From Blautia sp. Marseille-P3087 (GTDB lineage: Bacteria > Bacillota > Clostridia > Lachnospirales > Lachnospiraceae): a DNA stretch of 64,000 nucleotides. Below are positions 8,449-15,259 of the stretch, piece after piece. The stretch lies in NCBI RefSeq assembly GCF_900120195.1, contig NZ_LT635539.1, positions 1,287,257 to 1,351,256 of the forward strand. Direction: 5' to 3'. A program made the translations under genes and the position numbers. A model generated the notes under the pieces. The model did no database searches, was not told the DNA's origin, and saw only the letters and a list, made by a program, of their open reading frames with translations. The first letter of the stretch is position 1, and each line of letters starts with the position of its first letter.

Positions 8449-9498
8449 TCAGAAGTCATAGTCATCAATGTTGTCTTTTGTGATTGTAAGGTCAGCCTGT
8501 CCGATGATGCACTTGTTATCGCCTTCGCTGATTGTGATGCTGTTGTATCCGTCAAGACCAAGATCTGCGCCTTCTTCAATTGTTTCGCCGCCAAGAATCA
8601 TGGAAGCAACTTTGCACATGATATATCCGGAATCTTTTGGATCCCACAGTTTGATTGTGGAGATTGTGCCAGATTCTACATATGGTTTAAATTCGTTAGG
8701 AGTACCAACACCAACAACTTTTACATCAAGACCAAGTTCTTCAACTGCTTTTGCGATACCTGGGCAGTCAGTAGAAGCAACACCTGTGAATCCTTTCAGA
8801 TCCGGGTTAGCTTTAAGAACTTCTTTTGCACGCTCATAAGCTGTATCAATACTTTCTTCAGATTCACATGTCGGAACAGCGCCGTCATTGATCAGTTCCA
8901 TGTTCGGATAAGCTTCTTCCTGACGTTTTTTCTCTGCATTTGCATATTCCATATGTGTAGTACTTGTTGTGTAAGCAACCATTTCAGCATATTTTCCTTC
9001 TTCGCCCATGTCAGCTGCAAGTGCATCCATAAGAGCTGCACCGAAATCCTCTGCTGTAAATGCTTCAGTATCATACAGTGTATTTACCTGGTTGGATGCT
9101 TCATGTGTTACAACAACGATACCTTTGTCCATTGCGTTTTTCAGGGATGCTTCAATTGCGCCCGGGTCGATCGGAACTACGCAGAGAGCGTCAACACCCT
9201 GGTTGATCATATCGTCAATAACCTGAACCTGAGACGCTGCGTCTGCATTTGCAGGTCCTTTCTGGATTACGTTGATTCCGGTTTCTTCGCCGAACTCATT
9301 TACTCCAACTTCCATACGTTTGAACCAGTTTGCTGTGTTGTCTTTTGTTACAACTGCAATTGTCCATTCGGATGAATCTTTGTCGGATTTGAAATCTGCC
9401 GGATCATATCCGTCTGCTGCGAATACATTCACAGATGCTGCCATTGATACGGTCATGGCTGCTGTTAATGCTACTGCTGCTACCTTCTTTGCTTTCAT
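8449..9498 (-). CDS. Sugar ABC importer 1, substrate-binding protein (RbsB/AlsB type)
   Basis: Exported binding protein of 349 residues. It begins with a classic signal peptide: basic KAKK, a hydrophobic Ala/Val/Met stretch and a probable signal peptidase I site after VFA (about residue 27). There is no lipobox cysteine, so lipid anchoring is not predicted, which is unusual for a Gram-positive importer. The mature part has the periplasmic-binding-protein fold signatures of the ribose/galactose family, for example the VCVVPIDPGAIE strand and the second-lobe VVGVGTPNEF. It sits between a SIS gene and the ATPase. The substrate is inferred to be a ribose/allose/allulose-like sugar. Confidence 0.9.
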   Translation of the reverse strand: MKAKKVAAVALTAAMTVSMAASVNVFAADGYDPADFKSDKDSSEWTIAVVTKDNTANWFKRMEVGVNEFGEETGINVIQKGPANADAASQVQVIDDMINQGVDALCVVPIDPGAIEASLKNAMDKGIVVVTHEASNQVNTLYDTEAFTAEDFGAALMDALAADMGEEGKYAEMVAYTTSTTHMEYANAEKKRQEEAYPNMELINDGAVPTCESEESIDTAYERAKEVLKANPDLKGFTGVASTDCPGIAKAVEELGLDVKVVGVGTPNEFKPYVESGTISTIKLWDPKDSGYIMCKVASMILGGETIEEGADLGLDGYNSITISEGDNKCIIGQADLTITKDNIDDYDF

Positions 9499-9573
9499 GT
9501 TGCTTCCTCCTTTTAATTGAAAGTTTATAATTGTAAAAACCGCGTTTACCGCGTTTCCCCAAAGGGTTCTCAG

Positions 9574-10137
9574 TTATTCCACATTTCTGTGGCGTGCGAC
9601 CATCTCTTCCGGTTTGATGTCCATTTCTTCACGAAGCATCATTACCAGAATGTCGTAGAAAATAAATAATGTCTGCTCAAACAGATTTCCCATCAGCTGC
9701 TCGGATGGTACGAAATCTCCTACTGCCTTATAAGCTGCTGCCGGAACATTTACTACCATATCTGCAATGGAAAGTAAAAATCCTTCAGAAGAAGGTGTGA
9801 TCAGTGCAAGTTTTGCACCATTCTTCTTTGCCATATCTGCCACATAGTTTTCATGTCCTACATTTGCGGAACCACATGCACAGATCATCAGGTCGCCCTC
9901 TCCTATGGATGGAGTTGTATCATCCCATATCCAGAAAGACTCTTTGCCGAGATGCATCAGTCTCATTGCAAAAGACTTTGTTGCAAGTCCCTCACGTCCT
10001 GCTGCCAGAAGAAAAATTCTCGGTGTCTTTTTAATCTCTTCCAGAAGTTCTCTTACATTTGAGTCATCCATGCGTTCAAATACTTCTGTCAGTTCTTTCA
10101 TGCACTGTGTGCTCAGTTCTTTAAATCTGTCTTTCAC
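9574..10137 (-). CDS. SIS-domain sugar-phosphate isomerase-like protein, divergent third copy
   Basis: A 187-residue SIS protein related to the two hexuloisomerases of this operon (AAGREGLATKSFAMRLMHLG near residue 46, C-terminal RHRNVE replacing HANLE). The sugar-phosphate loop GSGSGET is replaced by CGSANVGHEN, so it may use another substrate or have a regulatory role. It is the first gene behind the second LacI operator and starts with GTG at 10137, seven bases after AGGAGG. A catabolite-repression-like site lies between promoter region and start. Isomerase activity is a family inference; the changed loop makes the exact reaction uncertain. Confidence 0.75.
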   Translation of the reverse strand: MKDRFKELSTQCMKELTEVFERMDDSNVRELLEEIKKTPRIFLLAAGREGLATKSFAMRLMHLGKESFWIWDDTTPSIGEGDLMICACGSANVGHENYVADMAKKNGAKLALITPSSEGFLLSIADMVVNVPAAAYKAVGDFVPSEQLMGNLFEQTLFIFYDILVMMLREEMDIKPEEMVARHRNVE

Positions 10138-10153
10138 TTTTATACCTCCTGTT

Positions 10154-10168
10154 TTGAAATCGTTTCCA
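10154..10168 (-). promoter_or_regulatory. Catabolite-responsive element (cre)-like site
   Basis: The 15 bases TTGAAATCGTTTCCA fit the Gram-positive CcpA consensus WTGNAANCGNWNNCW at every defined position. It lies between the probable promoter (-10 at 10248-10253) and the GTG start at 10137, a position typical for roadblock repression. It implies that importer 1 and its catabolic genes are shut down by preferred sugars. Confidence 0.7.
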
Positions 10169-10220
10169 ATTTCATGTGAAAAAACGCTTATTTTACAGCA
10201 TTTTTTGTTTTATTTAATTG

Positions 10221-10253
10221 TGTAACCGGTTTCTATTTTGTGTAAAAATTATA
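10221..10253 (-). promoter_or_regulatory. Operator 1 of the LacI repressor with a TATAAT -10 box
   Basis: The 16 bases TGTAACCGGTTTCTAT at 10221-10236 recur exactly at 11327-11342 in front of the repressor gene. The core AACCGGTT is palindromic, as in LacI-family operators. A perfect TATAAT (minus strand, 10248-10253) lies 11 bases upstream of the operator; the -35 region is weak (AAATAC at 17 bp). A repressor bound here would block transcription of the SIS gene and importer 1. The remaining gap to 10288 is AT-rich. Confidence 0.72.
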
Positions 10254-10288
10254 TGTAAATAAGATAATTCCGTATTTGCATATATTTT

Positions 10289-11299
10289 TTATAATTTATT
10301 GATAATTAGTTTCGTATCCAAAACCACTTCCATTTTAGGTCTGTCCGGAAATGCCATTCTGTTGATCAGAAGTTTGATTGCTTCACGTCCCATCTTCATG
10401 GCATCACGTTCAATAAAATTGTAGTTATTCCCCAGAAGCTCCAGCGTTTCAATACGATCCAGCCCGAAACATACGATATCATCCGGTACTGATTCGCCCC
10501 TCTCTGACAATGCCTTCAGAAATCCCAACGTCGTGCGGTTATTACATGTAATCACTGCCGTCGGTCTGTCTTCCATAGACAGAAGCTCTCTGGATAAGTG
10601 GTATGATTTTGTTGCATGGAAATCGCCTGCAAAAATATAATCTTCTCTGATTGGAATGCCGGCCTGCTCCATGGCCTCTGTAAATCCCTTCTGTCTGTCT
10701 CTTGCCAGAGGCTTTTCAAGATCAGCATTTATGATTCCGATCTTTGTATGTCCCGCCCCGATCAGCGCCTTCGTTGCTTCATATATACCCTGATAATCGT
10801 TGAAATAAACTCCGTCTACATTTGGAAGATTGATATTTCGATCCATAACGATCACCGGTACATTGATTTCATCAAATGTCCGGATCAGATTCTTCCGGTC
10901 TTTCTTGTCCGTGTAATCAACCGCTGGTGTATACAGGATTCCTCTGACACGGTTCTCTTTGAAAAGATCCAGTGCCCTGCGGTCTTTCTCCCGTTCATCG
11001 TCTGTGTTACAACAGATCAGTGTCAGATTATTTTTGTCTGTGATTTCTGTTACACCCCGAAGTATCTCACCAAAGAAAGGGTTATCTATCTCCGGGACAA
11101 CAAAACCGATTGCTGATGAAGTACCTTTTGAAAGATTACGTGCAGTAGCAGATGGAGAAAACTTATTTTCTTTAATAATCTCCAACACCCGTTCTTTTGT
11201 CCTTGGGCTTACTGCTCCTGAATTATTTATTACTCTGGAAACAGTTGCTTTGGAAACACCTGCTTCTCTTGCAATATCCATAATCGTCAAGTTACTCAT
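10289..11299 (-). CDS. LacI-family transcriptional repressor of the importer 1 operon
   Basis: DNA-binding repressor of 336 residues. The N-terminal helix-turn-helix reads TIMDIAREAGVSKATVSRVIN (residues 5-25), followed by the hinge helix (SPSATARNL) and a sugar-binding core starting with IGFVVPEIDNPFF. This is the canonical LacI/PurR architecture at full length. Its own promoter is a consensus one with an operator directly downstream, and the same operator lies before the transporter genes, so autoregulation plus control of importer 1 is well supported. The inducer is probably the imported sugar or its phosphate. It lies between rpiB and the SIS gene. Confidence 0.93.
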   Translation of the reverse strand: MSNLTIMDIAREAGVSKATVSRVINNSGAVSPRTKERVLEIIKENKFSPSATARNLSKGTSSAIGFVVPEIDNPFFGEILRGVTEITDKNNLTLICCNTDDEREKDRRALDLFKENRVRGILYTPAVDYTDKKDRKNLIRTFDEINVPVIVMDRNINLPNVDGVYFNDYQGIYEATKALIGAGHTKIGIINADLEKPLARDRQKGFTEAMEQAGIPIREDYIFAGDFHATKSYHLSRELLSMEDRPTAVITCNNRTTLGFLKALSERGESVPDDIVCFGLDRIETLELLGNNYNFIERDAMKMGREAIKLLINRMAFPDRPKMEVVLDTKLIINKL

Positions 11300-11326
11300 A
11301 CGCTGTCCTCCAGATCACTCCGCAAA

Positions 11327-11342
11327 TGTAACCGGTTTCTAT
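11327..11342 (-). promoter_or_regulatory. Operator 2 of the LacI repressor
   Basis: Exact second copy of the 16-base element found at 10221-10236, with palindromic core AACCGGTT. It lies immediately downstream of the -10 box of the repressor promoter and 28 bp before its ATG, the ideal place for negative autoregulation. Confidence 0.8.
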
Positions 11343-11349
11343 ATTTGGT

Positions 11350-11378
11350 ATTATAGGATAAGCAAATCAGTTTGTCAA
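11350..11378 (-). promoter_or_regulatory. Consensus vegetative promoter of the lacI-type gene
   Basis: On the minus strand TTGACA (11373-11378) and TATAAT (11350-11355) are separated by exactly 17 bp, a perfect match to the sigma-A consensus. Operator 2 begins 7 bp further downstream. It lies after the stop of rpiB, so repressor and catabolic genes can be transcribed separately from rpiB. Confidence 0.88.
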
Positions 11379-11455
11379 CAGGTTCCGTCATTTCTTTTGT
11401 GCTTTCTGTATATTTCAACATATTCATCATATGTATTTTGTGCATTTTAGACAAA

Positions 11456-11932
11456 TCACTGTCTGACATCCCCGTACATCTCATTTTCAAACTCGACCAG
11501 CTCATCAAATTCTTTCTCAACGATTCTGGCCATCTCAGGATCCAGTCCTACCATGTGCTCGGCTTCCAGCCATGCGCGTGCCATTTCACGCCCCATCTCA
11601 TTGCCAATGATAAATCCACCCATGCAGAGTACATTGGTGTTATTGACAACTTTTGCCCTTCTGGCCTGATAAATACTTTCGCATAATGCCGCATAAACAC
11701 CTCTGTGCTTATTACAGATAATGCTTACTCCCATTCCGGTTCCACAAATGGCAATCCCACGCTCATACTCTTTGCTCTGGACACCTCTCGCAACTGCTTT
11801 CGCCGCCTCCTGAAACAGCACCGGCTCGTCCGGATCAATGTCCATGATCTCGTATCCTCTCTTTAACAGATCCTCTTTGATTGCGTTTTTCAGTTCAAAT
11901 CCCGCCGGATCTGCTCCCATAATAATCTTCAT
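11456..11932 (-). CDS. rpiB: Ribose-5-phosphate isomerase B / allose-6-phosphate isomerase (RpiB/LacAB family)
   Basis: Cytoplasmic isomerase of 158 residues. The N-terminal GADPAGFELKNAIKEDL replaces the usual GxDHAG (proline instead of the ring-opening histidine), while the phosphate/anion hole loop GIAICGTGMGVSIICNKHRGV with the catalytic cysteine is intact, as is NNTNVLCMGGFIIG. It interconverts ribose 5-phosphate and ribulose 5-phosphate, and in allose pathways allose 6-phosphate and allulose 6-phosphate. It is the first gene of the island, next to the LacI gene, just as rpiB adjoins the als operon in E. coli. The changed DHAG motif points to a non-ribose substrate such as a hexose phosphate or a galactose-type sugar. 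Confidence 0.85.
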   Translation of the reverse strand: MKIIMGADPAGFELKNAIKEDLLKRGYEIMDIDPDEPVLFQEAAKAVARGVQSKEYERGIAICGTGMGVSIICNKHRGVYAALCESIYQARRAKVVNNTNVLCMGGFIIGNEMGREMARAWLEAEHMVGLDPEMARIVEKEFDELVEFENEMYGDVRQ

Positions 11933-11953
11933 CTTGTTTTCCTCCGTGATATT

Positions 11954-11971
11954 TTAATTTTTAAAAATTAA
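11954..11971. promoter_or_regulatory. Perfect 18-bp AT palindrome downstream of the rpiB promoter
   Basis: TTAATTTTTAAAAATTAA reads the same on both strands. It lies between the rpiB -10 box (11982-11987) and its start codon (11932). It could be an operator or simply AT-rich leader sequence; no second copy was noticed in the window. Confidence 0.4.
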
Positions 11972-11981
11972 CCTTTTTTTC

Positions 11982-12011
11982 ATAATACTCTACCCGTACT
12001 CGCACTGTCAA
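11982..12011 (-). promoter_or_regulatory. Probable promoter of rpiB
   Basis: Minus strand TTGACA (12006-12011), 18-bp spacer, TATTAT (11982-11987), with the ATG 50 bp downstream. A strong match to the sigma-A consensus. The rest of the divergent gap up to 12199 must hold the promoter of the plus-strand unit; the only candidate I see is a TACAAT near 12122 without a good -35 box. Confidence 0.75.
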
Positions 12012-12199
12012 CGAACTTTTGGGGTAATATTTTGTTGAATGATCCGGAAGTGCAGTCATAAATTTTTCCATACGGGCTGATTATTTGCCTTAACGGCTCT
12101 GGTATTTTCCAAACGAATCTGCTACAATATGTTGCAGTATTTTAACTCCATGCTGTTTATGCTGCAATCAGCAGCTCATCTTATAAAGGAGGTCCCGTT

Positions 12200-12733
12200 A
12201 TGGGTTATGATAAACTTGAACGAAATCTGATTGATATTGTCAAAGAAGAACAGGCTAAGCTTGGCTTTTTTAAAGAAGATATACGACTTTATTATCCGCT
12301 TTCTTCCCTGAATCATTTCTTTAATGCCAACGACAGTGCAGATGAAATGCAGATGCGTCTCGATACACTTCCGGAATCTATCACTTCAAAACTTGGACAG
12401 ATCGAAGTCAGTCATAAAGGCGACCGTTTCTGTTTCCATATTCCGCAGGAAGGCACCGTATATGTGCATGACAACACCGCACCAAATGAATTTATCCACC
12501 AGCTTGTGGAATTAGTCGGAAAACATGGCTGTACTATGAATGAAATTCTGGATCTGTTCCATACTTATTCAGAGAACATTATCACCGAAGAAATGAACAA
12601 TGGTGAATTTGACCGCCTGATCCGTTTTGCTGACAACAGCGAAGATCCTTATTACTATTGTTTTAAAGACGAAGGCTGTCATATCATCTATCACCGTTTT
12701 CTGCCGGAGGACTATGCAGATTTTGACTTTTAA
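12200..12733 (+). CDS. Conserved hypothetical protein, DUF3877-like
   Basis: A 177-residue soluble, acidic protein without signal peptide or membrane segment. It begins GYDKLERNLIDIVKEEQAKLGF and contains YYPLSSLNHFF and a C-terminal aromatic/acidic stretch (EDPYYYCFKDEG). This resembles DUF3877 proteins of Clostridia, an assignment from memory only. No catalytic motif is obvious. It starts with AAAGGAGG upstream and its stop is 14 bp from the start of the bile-salt-hydrolase-type gene, so the two are cotranscribed. Function unknown. Confidence 0.75.
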   Translation: MGYDKLERNLIDIVKEEQAKLGFFKEDIRLYYPLSSLNHFFNANDSADEMQMRLDTLPESITSKLGQIEVSHKGDRFCFHIPQEGTVYVHDNTAPNEFIHQLVELVGKHGCTMNEILDLFHTYSENIITEEMNNGEFDRLIRFADNSEDPYYYCFKDEGCHIIYHRFLPEDYADFDF

Positions 12734-12747
12734 GGAGGAAATGTTTT

Positions 12748-13722
12748 ATGTGTACTGCCGCAACTTATCAGACAAAAGATTTTTATTTTGGAAGAACTCT
12801 GGACTATGAGTTTTCCTATGGTGACCAGATTGCCATCACACCACGAAATTATCCGTTTTCTTTCCGGCATGCCGGCGAAATGGCCACTCACTACGCGATC
12901 ATCGGTATGGCTCATGTTGCCGGAAACTACCCCCTCTATTATGATGCCATCAACGAAAAAGGTGTTGGTATGGCAGGATTAAACTTTGTCGGAAATGCCG
13001 CTTATGCAGATGTTTCACCTGACAGAGATAATGTCGCCCAGTTTGAATTTATTCCATGGATTTTAAGCCAGTGTGCGACTCTTTCCGAAGTACGGACGCT
13101 TCTTGAGCGCATGGCCCTGGTGGCCACTCCGTTCAACGAACAGTTTCCGCTCGCGCAGCTTCACTGGATCATCTCGGACAAAACAGGTTCCATTACAGTA
13201 GAATCTATGGCTGACGGACTTCATATTTATGAGAATCCGGTCGGTGTGCTCACGAACAATCCGCCTTTTCCACAGCAGATGTTCCAGCTCAACAACTTTA
13301 TGCACTTGTCTCCGAAACAGCCTGTAAATACTTTTTCCGATGATCTTGCTCTCACTGCATACAGCCGCGGAATGGGAGCGCTCGGTCTTCCGGGAGATCT
13401 GTCTTCCGCATCCCGTTTTGTCCGGGTTGCTTTCACAAAGATGAACGCCTTTTCAGGCGATTCCGAAAAAGAAAGCGTAAGCCAGTTCTTTCACATTCTC
13501 GGTTCCGTGGATCAGCAGCGCGGATGCTGCGAAGTCGCTGATGGAAAATATGAGATTACGCTTTATACTTCCTGCTGTAATGTCACAAAGGGGATCTATT
13601 ATTATACAACCTATGAAAACCACCAGATCAGTGCTGTCGATATGCACAGAGAGAATCTGGATGGTGGTGCCCTGATCTGCTATCCGGTCATTCAGGGCGA
13701 ACAAATCAATTATCAGAATTAA
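12748..13722 (+). CDS. cbh: Choloylglycine hydrolase family protein (probable bile salt hydrolase)
   Basis: N-terminal-nucleophile amidase of 324 residues, cytoplasmic (no signal peptide). After removal of Met1, Cys2 becomes the nucleophile. The other active-site residues of the family are visible: Arg16 in FGRTLDYE, Asp19, Asn79 in AGLNFVGNA, Asn170/171 in LTNNP, and Arg223 in SASRF. The family deconjugates glyco- or tauro-bile acids or hydrolyses penicillin V and N-acyl homoserine lactones; the early Arg and Asp spacing and gut origin favour bile salts. It is the middle gene of a three-gene unit. Substrate specificity cannot be settled from sequence alone. Confidence 0.88.
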   Translation: MCTAATYQTKDFYFGRTLDYEFSYGDQIAITPRNYPFSFRHAGEMATHYAIIGMAHVAGNYPLYYDAINEKGVGMAGLNFVGNAAYADVSPDRDNVAQFEFIPWILSQCATLSEVRTLLERMALVATPFNEQFPLAQLHWIISDKTGSITVESMADGLHIYENPVGVLTNNPPFPQQMFQLNNFMHLSPKQPVNTFSDDLALTAYSRGMGALGLPGDLSSASRFVRVAFTKMNAFSGDSEKESVSQFFHILGSVDQQRGCCEVADGKYEITLYTSCCNVTKGIYYYTTYENHQISAVDMHRENLDGGALICYPVIQGEQINYQN

Positions 13723-13735
13723 CGGAGGTACTTAC

Positions 13736-13951
13736 ATGAATCTTGGAAATTTAATGCAGCTCAAAAATTCCTGGGCAACATTCACCCGGAATCATCCGAA
13801 ATTCCCGAAGTTTCTTCAGGCAGCAGCTACTGCTGTCAAAGAAGACACACTGATCGAAATCAAGATCACAACCGCTGAGGGAAAAGTAATAGAAACAAAT
13901 CTCAAAGTAAAAGCGTCAGATATCGAGCTTGTCAAAAACCTTGCCATGTGA
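13736..13951 (+). CDS. Small hypothetical protein cotranscribed with the bile salt hydrolase gene
   Basis: A 71-residue protein with a good ribosome binding site (GGAGG, 9 bases before ATG) 13 bp after the hydrolase stop. No signal peptide or membrane segment. The N-terminal half is basic/aromatic (NSWATFTRNHPKFPKF), the C-terminal half looks like two beta strands and a helix (TLIEIKITTAEGKVIETNL). I do not recognise a family. Its position suggests a function linked to the hydrolase or the DUF3877-like protein, but this is only context. Confidence 0.7.
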   Translation: MNLGNLMQLKNSWATFTRNHPKFPKFLQAAATAVKEDTLIEIKITTAEGKVIETNLKVKASDIELVKNLAM

Positions 13952-13970
13952 TATACTAAGCGCAGATTTT

Positions 13971-14060
13971 AAATTATGTACAAAAGAACAGGACACGAAA
14001 GAGAAGTGAGCAAAGCAATTCAGAACGGCAGTTTCTCTGCATTCGGGTTCTACATAATTT
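13971..14060 (+). ncRNA. Structured 3' untranslated region, candidate RNA element
   Basis: A perfect 10-base inverted repeat (AAATTATGTA at 13971-13980, TACATAATTT at 14051-14060) closes a region of 70 bases. A further GAAC/GTTC pair stacks next to it across a 5-base bulge, and inner pairing GAGAA/TTCTC and a small GCAG/CTGC hairpin are possible. It lies between the last gene of the hydrolase unit and its terminator. It may be a 3' UTR-derived small RNA or an mRNA-protecting structure. I match it to no known RNA family. Confidence 0.4.
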
Positions 14061-14100
14061 CCGGACATTCCAGTCCATTACAAATGATAAAATAAAATCC

Positions 14101-14147
14101 AAAGGGACATCGCAGTATCGGTTTTCTCCGTAACTGTGTGTCCCTTT
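14101..14147. terminator. Bidirectional terminator between the hydrolase unit and the AraC gene
   Basis: AAAGGGACA (14101-14109) pairs with TGTCCCTTT (14139-14147), followed by T residues on the plus strand. Inner bases can pair further. On the minus strand the same stem follows the AraC gene (stop at 14203), though with a weaker T run. Confidence 0.72.
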
Positions 14148-14202
14148 TTATATTCTGCAAAATTATTTTATTTCTGAATTTCCAGCCGGGTACTGCTGAT
14201 TT

Positions 14203-15186
14203 TTACAGACGTACGCGTTCTTCTTTGTCGTTTGCCACACGGAACGCACGTGGTGTCGTATGATATCGTTCTTTAAATACACGATGAAAATAGCTGCCAT
14301 TTTCGTAACCGACCGCCGCAATGATATCACTGATCGGAAGATCCGTCTCACACATCAGCTCAACTGCCTTGTTCAATCTCTTGCGCTGCAAAAGCTCCTT
14401 AAAATTGAAGCCTGTATTTTTCTTGATCATCTTGCTCAGCATGTGCATCGGCAGATGCAGCTGCTCACAAAGCTCTGTAAGCGTTGCTGTCCTGTACTCC
14501 TGCTCAATATAGTCCAGAGTAGTCATTGCGATCATATTTTCGTACTGATTCGGAAGTCGCATTTCTGCATACTGCACAGACTCCAGAAGATACAGGAAAA
14601 TAAGTCCCATTGTTGTCTGATTGATGCGGTTCTGGTCACCCTTGCCGGTTACAAGTGAATAGATCATATTTTCGAGAAGGTTCTGAATCTGCAGAACCTC
14701 CGCCACTTTGAAATGAAGGTATTCACCACGCTCCTCATCCTGACGCAGCACATTCACAAGAAAATCCGCAAGGACATTGTTATTTCCCGCCATCGTATAT
14801 GCCACATCAAAAAACTCCGGAAGAATCATAAAATTGATTGCAATGTCTTCCTCTCCCGCCGGAAGTATCTCATGTCTTGTATACTGATTCAGAAAAAGAA
14901 GTTCCCCCTGCCTTATCACGACTTCCCTGCCGCCGATGATATTGGTCAGCTGTCCCTGACAGACATAAAGCACCTCGATAAAATTATGCCTGTGTGCCGG
15001 AAAATGGACAAAACGAGTGTGCGTACGCACGGCGATCAGCTTACCTTCATTCAGCATCTTTGCACTGTCTACGATGAAATCCTTACCGGATGTATAGAGG
15101 TCTTTATCCACCTTCGCCACGCCATCCAGTATCTGCTGTTCTTCTTCTGTTATGATTCTCAAATGATCCAAAAGAGCCTGCTGCAT
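14203..15186 (-). CDS. AraC-family transcriptional regulator with cupin sensor domain
   Basis: A 327-residue regulator. Residues about 60-150 form a cupin-type sugar-sensing domain (HFPAHRHNFIEVLYVCQGQL, with the histidine pair), and the C-terminal 100 residues carry the double helix-turn-helix of AraC/XylS proteins (TLTELCEQLHLPMHMLSKMIKK and the second element ISDIIAAVGYENGSYFHRVFK). It is transcribed alone and convergently with the hydrolase unit. The target is unknown; no divergent partner gene exists, so it may act on distant or nearby sugar genes. Confidence 0.88.
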   Translation of the reverse strand: MQQALLDHLRIITEEEQQILDGVAKVDKDLYTSGKDFIVDSAKMLNEGKLIAVRTHTRFVHFPAHRHNFIEVLYVCQGQLTNIIGGREVVIRQGELLFLNQYTRHEILPAGEEDIAINFMILPEFFDVAYTMAGNNNVLADFLVNVLRQDEERGEYLHFKVAEVLQIQNLLENMIYSLVTGKGDQNRINQTTMGLIFLYLLESVQYAEMRLPNQYENMIAMTTLDYIEQEYRTATLTELCEQLHLPMHMLSKMIKKNTGFNFKELLQRKRLNKAVELMCETDLPISDIIAAVGYENGSYFHRVFKERYHTTPRAFRVANDKEERVRL

Positions 15187-15259
15187 GTTTCCTCCTGATA
15201 TCGTTACGTTGCTGCTGGTCTTATTTTAACACGCACAGGCAGGATAAAGCAATATGAGC

